Of a DNA stretch of 64,000 nt, positions 25,000 to 34,485 are shown in pieces. Under the pieces are notes generated by a model that made no database searches, was not told where the DNA came from, and was given only the letters and a program-made list of their open reading frames with translations. Each line of letters starts with the position of its first letter. The first letter of the stretch is position 1. Source of the DNA: Flavobacterium cerinum (GTDB taxonomy: Bacteria; Bacteroidota; Bacteroidia; Flavobacteriales; Flavobacteriaceae); the NCBI RefSeq assembly GCF_024496085.1, contig NZ_CP101751.1:3162001-3226000 (forward strand). The letters run 5' to 3'. The translations under genes were made by a program, and so were the position numbers.

Positions 25000-27900
25000 A
25001 TGAAAAATATACTATTCACCTTACTGCTTTTAGGGCTTTATGGGACTGCTATGGCGCAACCCGATGGTCCAGGTCAGATTGTTAAGCCGGAAGTAACAGC
25101 ACCTTCTCCGCAAGCTTATGCCCTGACAAAATTCGGAGATATTCCGATTAATGAATTTACAGGAATGGTAAATGCAAATATTCCTATTTATACAGCAAAA
25201 GTCGGAAAACTACAATTGCCAATCATATTGAATTATTCGGCATCCGGTGTAAAAGTGGCACAAACCGCTACCTGGACAGGGATTAACTGGACATTGAATG
25301 CCGGAGGTGTTATTTCCAGAACGATTAATGATGCTCCGGATGAATCAATTTCTGCGGATAAACGATTAACAGCTGATATGATTATACCTAACCAATTGGT
25401 AAACGGTTCGGCACATGCGTACTTTTTAAACGGAGTCTTTGTCGGAGCAAGGAAATATTATGATTTTAAACCCGATCTGTGGAGTTTTTCATTCGGGAAC
25501 TACTCGGGAACTTTTTATCTGGATGGTGATTTTATACCGCGACTTTCTAAAGTCGATAGTAATATGAAGATCGAAATTGTGGGTACTGAAACCGATTTGC
25601 GACAACGATTCCGTAATAATCAGGCTTTCTGTATTACTACCCCTGACGGTATTAAATACTATTTTGGAGGTACAGACGCCTGTGAAAGTTCTTTTATGGG
25701 ATCACACCGGGATAATCCGTATGCAAATACCGGATTTTATTTGACTAAAATTCAACATCCTGATAATGGTATTATCCTGTTTGAATATGATACCGATCTT
25801 GCAACACATTCCGTTTGGGCCAATGAAGAGCATAGTATCACTTATAAAAATTTTGAAAACCATATCGAGTCCCTTTGTAAACGACCTCCAACGAATGAAG
25901 ATCAGTATATAATAAGCAGTACGGCAACGGTGACACTAAACGGGAAACACCTGAAGCGAATCTACAGTCCAAGTAGTTATTTGCAGATATTCTTCAACCG
26001 AAGCAACGGTTCGAGCGGGCATTATAAGTATGTATTGGACAATATTGAAGTAAAAGAAGGTAGTACGGTCATGCGTAAAGCCGAATTTACCTACCTGTTC
26101 CCACAGGCCAAGAATAATTCTGAACGTTTCTTCTTAACCAAAGTTGAACTGGATAAAGACCGGAATTACGGAAGCGGCCATGGCCGAAAAAACGAAGAAT
26201 ATATTCTGGAATACAATGATCCTTTAGGATTACCGATTCGCCGTAGTCAGGCTAAAGACCAAGCCGGTTATTTCAATGGAAAATTCAGCAATACGATCGC
26301 ATTACCGCAAAATGAGGATCTGCAATTCAGTAATTATCATAATAATTTAGCCGATCGTACACCGGATTTTAATTATGCTGTAAAGGGTACATTAAAAAAG
26401 ATTACACATCCGACTAAAGGCTATACGTTGTTTGAATATGAGTCGCTAAAAGCAAAAGCATACGATAGAGAACATCGATCGTTAACCATTTGGAGGAATG
26501 ATCCGGGAATGAATCCGACATCAAAAACATTAGCTACAATACCTTTAGGTAATTTTTATGCCAATCCGGACGGAACAATGGGTACCACTGCGGCTGTTAT
26601 AGATGAAGAGATAAAAGTACGGGTGGTATTATCTTCCAATGCCCAGATGGGTCACCTTGATCGTGTCCTTTTTAAATTAAAAGACGAAACTGCCAATTCA
26701 ACCCAACTCATAACAATACAGATGCCGGACGGTAACGAAGAAATCGGAACCGGAGCCTTTAATTATGTTCGGGAGTTTACTGTAAATGTGATTAAAGATC
26801 ATATATATACCGTTGAATTGAGTAATACCTATTCCTCTATAGTGAAGTTTCAAGCATCTGCTTATTTCTTTAATACCAAAGGTTTTAAAACGATCGATGA
26901 AAACGGAGGCTTACGCGTGATGCGAACTACCGACTTTACCGCAGAAACCCAAAGTGCTTTTATAAAACGTTTTTATTATTACAAAGCAAAAGACCTTCAG
27001 GCTGATCCCTATTCACTATTGAATTTTAAAACCAATTTTGAATTTGTAACCGATCTTCTGGTGCTAAAATGTTGTAATCCGGCCTGGGGTGATTTACTGA
27101 CGCAAACCGGCTCTATTTTACTGCGTACATTTTCATCTGCTCCACTATTTGCTGATGACTTGGAAAAGAAATATGAATATGTAACGATCAGTTATGGAGG
27201 AGATAACTTTGAATTGGGAGGCAAGCAAAAGCAGTTTAACAATACTCATTATATAACCAGTCAGGATATTCATGGCTTGGAAGGAGGTCCTTTTAAGTCG
27301 GAAAAATTAATGTATCGCGGGAATCTGGAATCCATTTATCAGGGAACTCTATTATCGGAGGTTGACCTGATTAAAAAGGAAGGTAAATTCTATAAAGTAA
27401 AAGAACAGTTTTATGAATATGATTATGTGCCGGAAGGTAATGGTATGACCGGTATAACCGGAGGATACACAAATATGAACTGTGCTTATCCGCAAGACGG
27501 AGCGGACAATCTGGATATCGGAAAATTTGAATTCCTTTCTAAACGAGTAAATCTGATTTCTAAAACACAAAAAGAATTCACCAGTCCGATGTTAATTACA
27601 ACCGATGTCATATTTGAAGGCGGATATAAACCGATTATTACCAAAACCGATTACAGTTACGGAACTTTGGCCGGACTACCGACAGCTATAAAAACCACGA
27701 CGAGTGAAGATGACATAGTTAACCGCGTTCATTATTTTTATGCCAATCAGTCCAATCAGATTCCGGATATCACACCTATACAAACGGCAGCTTTGAATAA
27801 ACTGGTAGAATTGAATAAAGTAACCCAACCGGTAATGATAAAAACATTCCGCGGACCGGATAATGGTATACCAACTTTAACGGATACAAAGGTCCTGTTA

Positions 27901-28377
27901 TACAAAAGTTGGAACAACAATCCGAACCTGATCCAGCCGGAGATCATCCGTTTTGCAAAAGGAGCCGGTGCTTTGGAAGACCGTATCTATATGCGAAAGT
28001 ACGACAACAGAGGGAATCTTCTTGAAATGGCTCTACCGGACGGAACCAGAACACATTATGAATACGATCCGTATGATAACCTGACGGTAAAGATTGAGAA
28101 TTACGGAGGGTCGGATTCACTACCTATTGATATTCCTGTTGTTCCGGTAGACTTTGAACCGGGAACTCCGGGGCCGTGTACTTTTAGTTCTACATATCCG
28201 GGAGCAATGGTAACCTGGTATTATTACGATACGTTTACACGATTACTACGTCGTACCGTCGATTCTAATTGTCGTAGTACCTATTATGAATACGATGCTT
28301 TATTACGCTTAAAACGCATTAAAGATCATGACGGGAATATCATCGAAGAGTATGATACTAATTATAAACTCAACTAA
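25000..28377 (+). CDS. Secreted RHS/YD-repeat protein, N-terminal half of a split RHS shell
   Basis: This 1125-residue protein has a signal peptide (LLLLGLYGTAMAQ). The N-terminal part (SPQAYALTKFGDIPINEFTG, LNYSASGVKVAQTATWTGIN) is typical of large Bacteroidota RHS proteins. YD repeats appear towards the end (YMRKYDNRGNLLEMALPDGT, YYEYDALLRLKRIKD). No RHS-associated core or toxin tip is present; these come in the next gene. I infer that the two proteins together correspond to one long RHS shell, as is common in this group. It is likely exported and its role may be in toxin delivery or surface interaction. Confidence 0.82.
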   Translation: MKNILFTLLLLGLYGTAMAQPDGPGQIVKPEVTAPSPQAYALTKFGDIPINEFTGMVNANIPIYTAKVGKLQLPIILNYSASGVKVAQTATWTGINWTLNAGGVISRTINDAPDESISADKRLTADMIIPNQLVNGSAHAYFLNGVFVGARKYYDFKPDLWSFSFGNYSGTFYLDGDFIPRLSKVDSNMKIEIVGTETDLRQRFRNNQAFCITTPDGIKYYFGGTDACESSFMGSHRDNPYANTGFYLTKIQHPDNGIILFEYDTDLATHSVWANEEHSITYKNFENHIESLCKRPPTNEDQYIISSTATVTLNGKHLKRIYSPSSYLQIFFNRSNGSSGHYKYVLDNIEVKEGSTVMRKAEFTYLFPQAKNNSERFFLTKVELDKDRNYGSGHGRKNEEYILEYNDPLGLPIRRSQAKDQAGYFNGKFSNTIALPQNEDLQFSNYHNNLADRTPDFNYAVKGTLKKITHPTKGYTLFEYESLKAKAYDREHRSLTIWRNDPGMNPTSKTLATIPLGNFYANPDGTMGTTAAVIDEEIKVRVVLSSNAQMGHLDRVLFKLKDETANSTQLITIQMPDGNEEIGTGAFNYVREFTVNVIKDHIYTVELSNTYSSIVKFQASAYFFNTKGFKTIDENGGLRVMRTTDFTAETQSAFIKRFYYYKAKDLQADPYSLLNFKTNFEFVTDLLVLKCCNPAWGDLLTQTGSILLRTFSSAPLFADDLEKKYEYVTISYGGDNFELGGKQKQFNNTHYITSQDIHGLEGGPFKSEKLMYRGNLESIYQGTLLSEVDLIKKEGKFYKVKEQFYEYDYVPEGNGMTGITGGYTNMNCAYPQDGADNLDIGKFEFLSKRVNLISKTQKEFTSPMLITTDVIFEGGYKPIITKTDYSYGTLAGLPTAIKTTTSEDDIVNRVHYFYANQSNQIPDITPIQTAALNKLVELNKVTQPVMIKTFRGPDNGIPTLTDTKVLLYKSWNNNPNLIQPEIIRFAKGAGALEDRIYMRKYDNRGNLLEMALPDGTRTHYEYDPYDNLTVKIENYGGSDSLPIDIPVVPVDFEPGTPGPCTFSSTYPGAMVTWYYYDTFTRLLRRTVDSNCRSTYYEYDALLRLKRIKDHDGNIIEEYDTNYKLN

Positions 28378-28388
28378 ACTGTAGCACC

Positions 28389-31300
28389 ATGAAAAAAATA
28401 CTATTGGCTTTATTGTGCGCTCCTGTTGGGATGTTCGCACAAACAATTAGTCAGAACTGGACAAAAAAAACAACTTATCGGGATGCAAATAGCGGGCGTC
28501 CGGTGTCGACCGTTACCTATTATGACGGTTTAGGCCGACCGGTACAGCAAAATGCAAATAAGCAATCCGGAACCGGAAAAGATATGATTACCCATATGGA
28601 ATACGACATGGGACGTCAGTTAAAAGAGTATCTTCCCTATCCGGCTACGGTAAACGATATGAGTTTTCAGGCCGATGCGCAAGCGGCTACATTAAATTAT
28701 TCGCAATATAGCGGACAATCACCGTTTAGTGAAAAAATACTGGAATTATCGCCATTGGCTCGTCCTTTAAAACAGGGAGCGCCCGGAACGGACTGGCAGG
28801 TTAATCCGAATGCCGATACCGATCATACGATCAAAATGACGTATCTGACCAACAATGCCAATGAAGTCAAAAATTACTTTGCACTGACAACCTGGGATAA
28901 TACAAACGGTTTGTATACTATTCAGTTACAGGATAAAGGTTTTTATAGCGTTAATCAGTTGTATAAAACGGTGATTAAAGATGAAAACTGGAAATCCGGA
29001 ACCAATAATACCACCGAAGAATATAAAGATAAAGAAGGTCGTGTGGTTTTAAAGCGTACCTTTAATAACGGGGCTTACGACACCTATTATGTTTATGATT
29101 TATACGGTAATCTGACCTATGTGATTCCGCCATTGGCAACCAATCCGGCCTCACAACTGGACAATCTGTGTTATCAGTATAAATACGATTCCCGTAACCG
29201 TATGGTTGAAAAGAAACTACCGGGCAAACAATGGGAGTTTATCGTATATGACCGATTAGACCGTGTGGTGGCAACCGGACCTGCATTATCACCGTTTGGC
29301 GGTACTGAAACCGGATATTTAATTACCAAATACGATGAATTAAGTCGCGTGGCTTATACCGGTTGGCTACAAACGGCTTCAACCCGAAGTGCTTTACAGC
29401 AACAGTACAATACGACTGCAAGGCTTTCGGAAGAAAGAGTGAAAGTCGGAACAACTCAGAATGTGGATAATGTGGGTATTGGTTATACCAATCTTGTGAT
29501 TCCGATGACAGGAATGAAACTGCTTACCGTTACCTATTATGATAATTACCAATATCCGAACAGTCTTGTTTCGACACAACAAACAGATCCTTTCGGACAG
29601 GAAGCTGCTACGGCTACAACCGGACAGGTAACCGGTAGTTGGGTACGCGTACTGACTACGCCATCGGAAACGTTAAATGAGCAAAGTTATACGCTATACG
29701 ATTCGAAATACCGACCGATTCGTACTTATACAACCAATCATTTGGGCGGTTATACCCGTGTGGACAGTAAGCTGGATTTTAGCGGAAAAGTAGAATTTAC
29801 ACAAACTTACCATAAGCTAAACAGCAGCAGCTCGGAATATACGGTAAAAGACACCTATACCTATACCGATGAAGACCGAATGTTAACGCATGTTCATCAA
29901 ATCAATGGCGGTGATGAAGAGCTGATCACCAAAAACACCTATGACGAATTGGGCCGTTTGGAATCTAAAATCGTAGGCGGACCGGATACAACCGGAACCA
30001 GTGGTATGCAAAAAGTAGATTATCGCTATAACATTAGAGGTTGGATGACCGATATTAATAACGACGCCCCTTTAAATAATCCGGAATTAGTTTTGGGTGA
30101 CGGTGACTTATTCGGATTTAAGATCAACTATAACCAGGTAACCAAAGGCGAAGCCGGTAAAGTTGTTTTAGCTTCCGAAAGTATGGGCGGTGATGTTGTA
30201 CCACTTTACAACGGGAATATTTCCGAAACGTTTTGGATCACTCAAAGCGATAATATATTGCGAAAATATGGTTATCAATACGACGCCTTAAACCGATTGA
30301 ATAAAGCATTCTATCAAAAACCGATTTCCGATAATCCGACTCCGGGTTCGTATAATGAAACGGTTGCTTATGATAAAAACGGGAATATTACGTCTATGAA
30401 ACGTACCGGAAATCTGGATCACCCGACGGTAAAGATTGATATTGATGATCTGACCTATTTCTATAACGGAAACCGTTTGATGCGGGTAAACGATCTGACC
30501 AATAATCCGGAAGGTTTTAAGGATAACGGTTACGGGAATACCTATAACGATTATGCCTATGATGCCAACGGTAATATGACGCAGGATGCGAATAAAAAGA
30601 TTACGAATATTGTTTATAATCATTTAAACCTGCCAACAGAAATTCTGTTCGCGGATAGTAATAAAATTACTTATATTTACAACGCAGCCGGAGTTAAGGT
30701 ACAAAAAAGTGTACTGGATGGCGGTAGTACGTCTCGTGTTGATTACCTACAGGGCTTTCAATATGAGAATCAGGAATTATCGTTTTTTCCGCATGCGGAG
30801 GGCTATGTTAAAGTAACGGAAAGTAACTATTTTAACTATGTTTATAATTATACCGATCATTTAGGAAATATTCGTACGAGTTGGACCTGGCATAAGAAAA
30901 GCGGTAGTGTAGCGGTAATGGAAGAAAACCATTATTATCCGTTTGGATTAAAACACCGGGCTTATAATATCGAGTCGTATACTTATGCTATGCCAATGGA
31001 TGGCTCTCCGGGATATAACGTACCGGAACTGATTGAAGAAACGGTTGATAATCCGAATCCGTATAAATATAAATACAACGGTAAGGAATTACAAGACGAG
31101 CTAGGATTGAATATGTATGATTATGGCGCGCGTAATTATGATGCAGCAATTGGTCGTTGGATGAATATTGACCCGCTGGCGGAGAAATCAAGAAGGTTTA
31201 GCCCTTATACTTATGCTCTTAATAATCCTATTTATTTTATTGACCCTGATGGGATGCAAGCGGATGATTGGAGAAACAAAGCAGGACAACAGGTTTATGA

Positions 31301-31832
31301 CCCTAAAGCAAATGGTGGTAAAGGAGCCTATACAGAGCATGCTACCGCAGATGATAAAAATTTAGGAAAAGCTCTTCAACAAACAGCAACAGGTAGAGAA
31401 CAGTTTAATAAGCTTGTAAATTCAGATGTTAAAACTTATGTCTCGATAGACAAAGTTAACAAACCGGTTGATGAAAGTGGAAAAATGGTAGCAGGGGAAA
31501 CAACTCCTATAGTATCAAAAAGCGGTAGTGTAGCCCAAGTGAAGGATGAAGCAGGTAAAGTTGTTGGTTTAAAGCCAGAAGGATTCGAAATAACTATATA
31601 TCAAAAAAATGTGGTGTCTTTGGTTGATGGTAATACTAAAGGTGGCGCTGTAGTTTATGGTAAAGAGCTGCCAAAAGAAACAACGTTTTCACAAGCAATG
31701 GGAGTAATTTTTGGGCATGAGATAGAACATGCAACTCCACAGGATTTACTATATGGTGTGAAAAACCCAAACAAAGAAGAAGTTCCCGCAACTAATGTTT
31801 CTAATAAAATTATTGACGAATTAAAAAAATAA
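28389..31832 (+). CDS. DUF6443/RHS-core protein with variable HExxH C-terminal tip (putative polymorphic toxin)
   Basis: This 1147-residue protein starts with a signal peptide (LLALLCAPVGMFAQ) and a DUF6443-type region (TTYRDANSGRPVSTVTYYDG), then YD repeats and the RHS-associated core (YDYGARNYDAAIGRWMNIDP), ending in DPDGMQ at about residue 953. The last 193 residues differ in composition: codons become AT-rich from about base 31187. They contain FGHEIEHATP, an HExxH zinc-peptidase motif, with a downstream Glu (EEVPA) that could be a third ligand. This looks like a toxin tip. A secreted candidate immunity gene follows after seven bases. Confidence 0.82.
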   Translation: MKKILLALLCAPVGMFAQTISQNWTKKTTYRDANSGRPVSTVTYYDGLGRPVQQNANKQSGTGKDMITHMEYDMGRQLKEYLPYPATVNDMSFQADAQAATLNYSQYSGQSPFSEKILELSPLARPLKQGAPGTDWQVNPNADTDHTIKMTYLTNNANEVKNYFALTTWDNTNGLYTIQLQDKGFYSVNQLYKTVIKDENWKSGTNNTTEEYKDKEGRVVLKRTFNNGAYDTYYVYDLYGNLTYVIPPLATNPASQLDNLCYQYKYDSRNRMVEKKLPGKQWEFIVYDRLDRVVATGPALSPFGGTETGYLITKYDELSRVAYTGWLQTASTRSALQQQYNTTARLSEERVKVGTTQNVDNVGIGYTNLVIPMTGMKLLTVTYYDNYQYPNSLVSTQQTDPFGQEAATATTGQVTGSWVRVLTTPSETLNEQSYTLYDSKYRPIRTYTTNHLGGYTRVDSKLDFSGKVEFTQTYHKLNSSSSEYTVKDTYTYTDEDRMLTHVHQINGGDEELITKNTYDELGRLESKIVGGPDTTGTSGMQKVDYRYNIRGWMTDINNDAPLNNPELVLGDGDLFGFKINYNQVTKGEAGKVVLASESMGGDVVPLYNGNISETFWITQSDNILRKYGYQYDALNRLNKAFYQKPISDNPTPGSYNETVAYDKNGNITSMKRTGNLDHPTVKIDIDDLTYFYNGNRLMRVNDLTNNPEGFKDNGYGNTYNDYAYDANGNMTQDANKKITNIVYNHLNLPTEILFADSNKITYIYNAAGVKVQKSVLDGGSTSRVDYLQGFQYENQELSFFPHAEGYVKVTESNYFNYVYNYTDHLGNIRTSWTWHKKSGSVAVMEENHYYPFGLKHRAYNIESYTYAMPMDGSPGYNVPELIEETVDNPNPYKYKYNGKELQDELGLNMYDYGARNYDAAIGRWMNIDPLAEKSRRFSPYTYALNNPIYFIDPDGMQADDWRNKAGQQVYDPKANGGKGAYTEHATADDKNLGKALQQTATGREQFNKLVNSDVKTYVSIDKVNKPVDESGKMVAGETTPIVSKSGSVAQVKDEAGKVVGLKPEGFEITIYQKNVVSLVDGNTKGGAVVYGKELPKETTFSQAMGVIFGHEIEHATPQDLLYGVKNPNKEEVPATNVSNKIIDELKK

Positions 31833-31839
31833 AAGCAAA

Positions 31840-32331
31840 ATGAAAGATTTAATTAAAATAGGGTTATTCTTATTGATAGGGACATATTCATTAAATGCAC
31901 AAGTTAAAACAGAACCTGATTCTATTAAATTTAGCAATAATAACTGCGCAACCAAATTAGCAAGGGAGTATATGTTTAAAATGGGTGCGATTGACAGTAA
32001 CGATTCTAAACAAAAACCTTTAAGGTCAAGTGAATTATTAAAAGGTACTGAATTTGAAAAGGAAATAAATGGCGTTTTTCTTATATCCCCCTTAACCACA
32101 CACCGAAAAAAGTTAATTGTTTTAAAAAAAGGAAATCAAATAAAATTATTGACATTTAAAAATGTTAGTAATTCGCTGATAGAATTAATTTCATTTCTTC
32201 GGGATATTAATACAAGTAATGATGAGTTACTTAAGTATATAGATTCAGTTCAGATTTACATTGAAAGCTCTAAAAGCACAATAAAAGCCAATAATAAAAT
32301 GAATAATAGTGATTGGATTAAATGTAAATAA
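31840..32331 (+). CDS. Secreted hypothetical protein, candidate immunity to the HExxH tip
   Basis: This 163-residue protein has a signal peptide (IGLFLLIGTYSLNAQ). The mature region contains a short conserved-looking segment (FEKEINGVFLISPL) and is Lys-rich. No family is recognised. It starts seven bases after the RHS toxin gene and ends just before the first REP element, the position expected for a cognate immunity gene. Immunity function is inferred only from position and matching compartment. Confidence 0.6.
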   Translation: MKDLIKIGLFLLIGTYSLNAQVKTEPDSIKFSNNNCATKLAREYMFKMGAIDSNDSKQKPLRSSELLKGTEFEKEINGVFLISPLTTHRKKLIVLKKGNQIKLLTFKNVSNSLIELISFLRDINTSNDELLKYIDSVQIYIESSKSTIKANNKMNNSDWIKCK

Positions 32332-32351
32332 GATTGACAATTTCCAAAAAT

Positions 32352-32491
32352 CCCGATCGCGCGGATTTGTAATCCGTGTAATTAAAACTAAAAACTACAA
32401 CCCTAAAAAGTTGTAGTTTTGTTTTTTATGGAATGTGCAATTATAACAACTACCCTACTAATCTTGACACGGATTACAAATCCGCGCTATC
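32352..32491 (+). repeat. REP/BIME-like element, copy A (complete)
   Basis: Perfect 21-base terminal inverted repeats lie at 32359-32379 (GCGGATTTGTAATCCG core) and 32467-32487 (ACGGATTACAAATCCGC core). Each arm is itself a small palindrome. Between them is a third hairpin, AAAACTACAAC and GTTGTAGTTTT (32391-32420), followed by a T-rich run. Consensus left flank CCCGATCGCG and right flank GCTATC. This is the reference copy. Confidence 0.9.
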
Positions 32492-32506
32492 AGTAATTAA
32501 CATATT

Positions 32507-32926
32507 ATGAAATATATTTTATTTATATTATTATCTTTAAACTCTTGTCATAAAGAAGTCATTAAAGAGGAAATTTGTTTAGTTGGAATAACTTATAATG
32601 ATAACGAACAAGTTTTGGGACCATCAGCGATAAAATTAGATTTTATTGATAAAGCAAATTTTCTTGAGAAAAAAATAAAAGCAAATAGTTTAAAAACAGT
32701 TTTTTTCTACGCATATGAAATTAATCAAAGAAAATCTACTTATATGAAAAGAGATTATTATGAAAAAAAGAAGGATACTATATCGCTGTATGCTACAACT
32801 TCTTATTTTGAATCTGATAAGTTTAAAAAATGGACATCTAATGAGATTAAATCTTTTTTAAAAAAAGAAGGGATAGGTATTGTAATTGACAATGATACAT
32901 TAAAAATTTTAGAATGTAAACATTAA
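32507..32926 (+). CDS. Hypothetical lipoprotein in REP array
   Basis: This 139-residue protein has a lipoprotein signal (LFILLSLNSCHKE, cysteine about residue 14). The mature part is Lys/Glu-rich and AT-rich at the DNA level. No family is recognised. It sits alone between two REP elements (A and B), so it looks like one cassette. An orphan immunity role is possible but speculative. Confidence 0.65.
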   Translation: MKYILFILLSLNSCHKEVIKEEICLVGITYNDNEQVLGPSAIKLDFIDKANFLEKKIKANSLKTVFFYAYEINQRKSTYMKRDYYEKKKDTISLYATTSYFESDKFKKWTSNEIKSFLKKEGIGIVIDNDTLKILECKH

Positions 32927-32929
32927 AAA

Positions 32930-33050
32930 CCCGATCGCGCGGATTTGTAATCCGTGTAATTAAAACTAAAAACTACAACCCTAAAAAGTTGTAGTTTTGT
33001 TTTATGGAAGTGTCATCTAGCGTACACTTATTTTGGAACGGATTGCTAAC
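32930..33050 (+). repeat. REP/BIME-like element, copy B (right end degraded)
   Basis: The left palindrome is intact (32937-32957) and the inner ACTACAAC/GTTGTAGT hairpin follows. The right end reads GGAACGGATTGC and then breaks off where copy C begins. Its middle (GTCATCTAGCGTACACTT) matches that of copy G, defining a second subtype. Confidence 0.85.
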
Positions 33051-33057
33051 CCCGATC

Positions 33058-33719
33058 GCGCGGATTTGTAATCCGTGCCAATAAAGAAAGAGCAAACTAC
33101 AACCCTAAAAAGTTGTAGTTTTGTTTTTATATATACTGCCATGTCAACAAAATATAAAGCCACAACAACCGAAAATGCCTATTTTATTACTCTAACTATA
33201 GTAGGATGGATTGATGTATTTACAAGAGTAAATCAAAAAACAATTCTTATAAATGCATTACAGCATTGTAAACAAAATAAAGGATTAGAAATATATGCAT
33301 ATTGTATTATGTCTAGTCATTTACATTTACTTTGTAAAGCGACTAATGGTTTTATACTCTCTGATGTAATACGAGATTTTAAAAAATTTACTTCCAAGAA
33401 AATAATACAGACTATTATTGAAGAACCTGAGAGTCGGCGGGAATGGATGTTGGACTATTTTAAAAAAGCTTGTCAGCATTTAAAAAGAACGCAACAATAT
33501 AAAGTTTGGCAAGATGGTTATCATGCGGAAATTGTTGAAACCATTTCGTTTATTATCCAGAAAATAAACTATATTCATAATAATCCTGTGAAAGATAAAA
33601 TTGTAGTTCTTCCCGAAGATTATTATTATAGTTCTGCGAGAAATTATGCAAATTTAGATAATGATTTAGAGGTTGTTTTACTGGACTTATTTTAGTGTAC
33701 ACGGATTGCAAATCCGCGC
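33058..33719 (+). mobile_element. RAYT-carrying REP element, copy C
   Basis: The left REP (33058-33078) and inverted right REP (33699-33719) are the same termini as in the short copies, differing by two bases from a perfect inverted pair. Between them is the usual inner hairpin (33094-33121) and then a RAYT transposase gene, which ends three bases before the right REP. This looks like the autonomous parent of the short elements around it. Confidence 0.85.
33141..33695 (+). CDS. REP-associated tyrosine transposase (RAYT, Y1/IS200-like)
   Basis: The chosen ATG at 33141 gives 184 residues (MSTKYKATTTENAYFITLTI); the longer frame would start inside the left REP. The Y1 (HUH-type, here HLH) motif is in YCIMSSHLHLL (about residue 60). 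The catalytic tyrosine region is INYIHNNPVKDKIV, near residue 150, as in RAYT/TnpA-REP proteins. These single-strand DNA transposases mobilise REP hairpins. Its tight fit between REP ends supports activity on the surrounding repeats. Confidence 0.9.
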   Translation: MSTKYKATTTENAYFITLTIVGWIDVFTRVNQKTILINALQHCKQNKGLEIYAYCIMSSHLHLLCKATNGFILSDVIRDFKKFTSKKIIQTIIEEPESRREWMLDYFKKACQHLKRTQQYKVWQDGYHAEIVETISFIIQKINYIHNNPVKDKIVVLPEDYYYSSARNYANLDNDLEVVLLDLF

Positions 33720-33723
33720 TATC

Positions 33724-34485
33724 TGGACTCCGTATAACTATGCGAATAATAACCCAATGTATTTTGTTGACCCTGATGGGATGCAAAGTGAAAGAAATGA
33801 TGGGGTGGTTTACGGTCAGGCAAGTGATCAGGGACATTGGTCCGATTCAATAAGAGAACAAAAATCACATAATACTCCTCCTGATGATATTACAGTAAAT
33901 TCAAAAGGAATAGTAACAAATGTGGTGAAAAATAATAAACCTAATAGATTTTTTGATGAAAATGGACAACAGCTTTTCTTTAATGACCCTGAAAATGATT
34001 TTTCGGAAATTGATAGTTGGGCTGTAGGAGACGAGCTTTACACTCCAATATCAGAAAATCAATTAGCTGAGGGTGTTAGAAATGCTGGCTTATCTCCCTT
34101 ATTATTGAGAGCTCAAGGAAAATTAGGAGAGGCATGGTTAATGGCTGCTTACATGTCACATGGAAGTGCTGACTTTACAATGTCCTATTTAGTACCAAAT
34201 TTTATGACAAATAGCGAAGCAGCACATTCTGATATTGGAAGATTTAGAACAGAATACAATTCGTATACTAGGTTTTTCAGATTTGGTAATTCGAAAAGTA
34301 TTTACAATCTTTATGATGCTGGAAATTTTATGTGGGGTAATTGGATGGGAATGAACGGATTTAGTTTAGGTTCATTGAAAACTGGGGCTAATATTAATTC
34401 GGTTATTTTTAGCCAATCGATTGATACCAAACCCGACAAAAGAGCAATTAAAAATGGATTTAATTTTTATAGATTTAGAAGATGA
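33724..34485 (+). pseudogene. Orphan RHS C-terminal tip (toxin type 44-like), lacking the RHS shell
   Basis: The frame starts directly behind the right REP of the RAYT element with WTPYNYANNNPMYFVDPDGMQ-like sequence, the end of an RHS core, and has no own upstream shell or obvious start. About 235 residues of tip follow, including YNLYDAGNFMWGNWMG, which resembles the YDxGNFxYG signature of polymorphic toxin type 44. The open frame extends back to 33673 only through the transposase end. It looks like a displaced toxin module that could recombine into the intact RHS gene 2.5 kb upstream. Confidence 0.72.

Noticed and set aside
33673..33723. Start codon for the orphan RHS tip inside the transposase end
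   Set aside because: The codons overlap the RAYT 3' end and the right REP in another frame; the match to RHS begins only at 33724.
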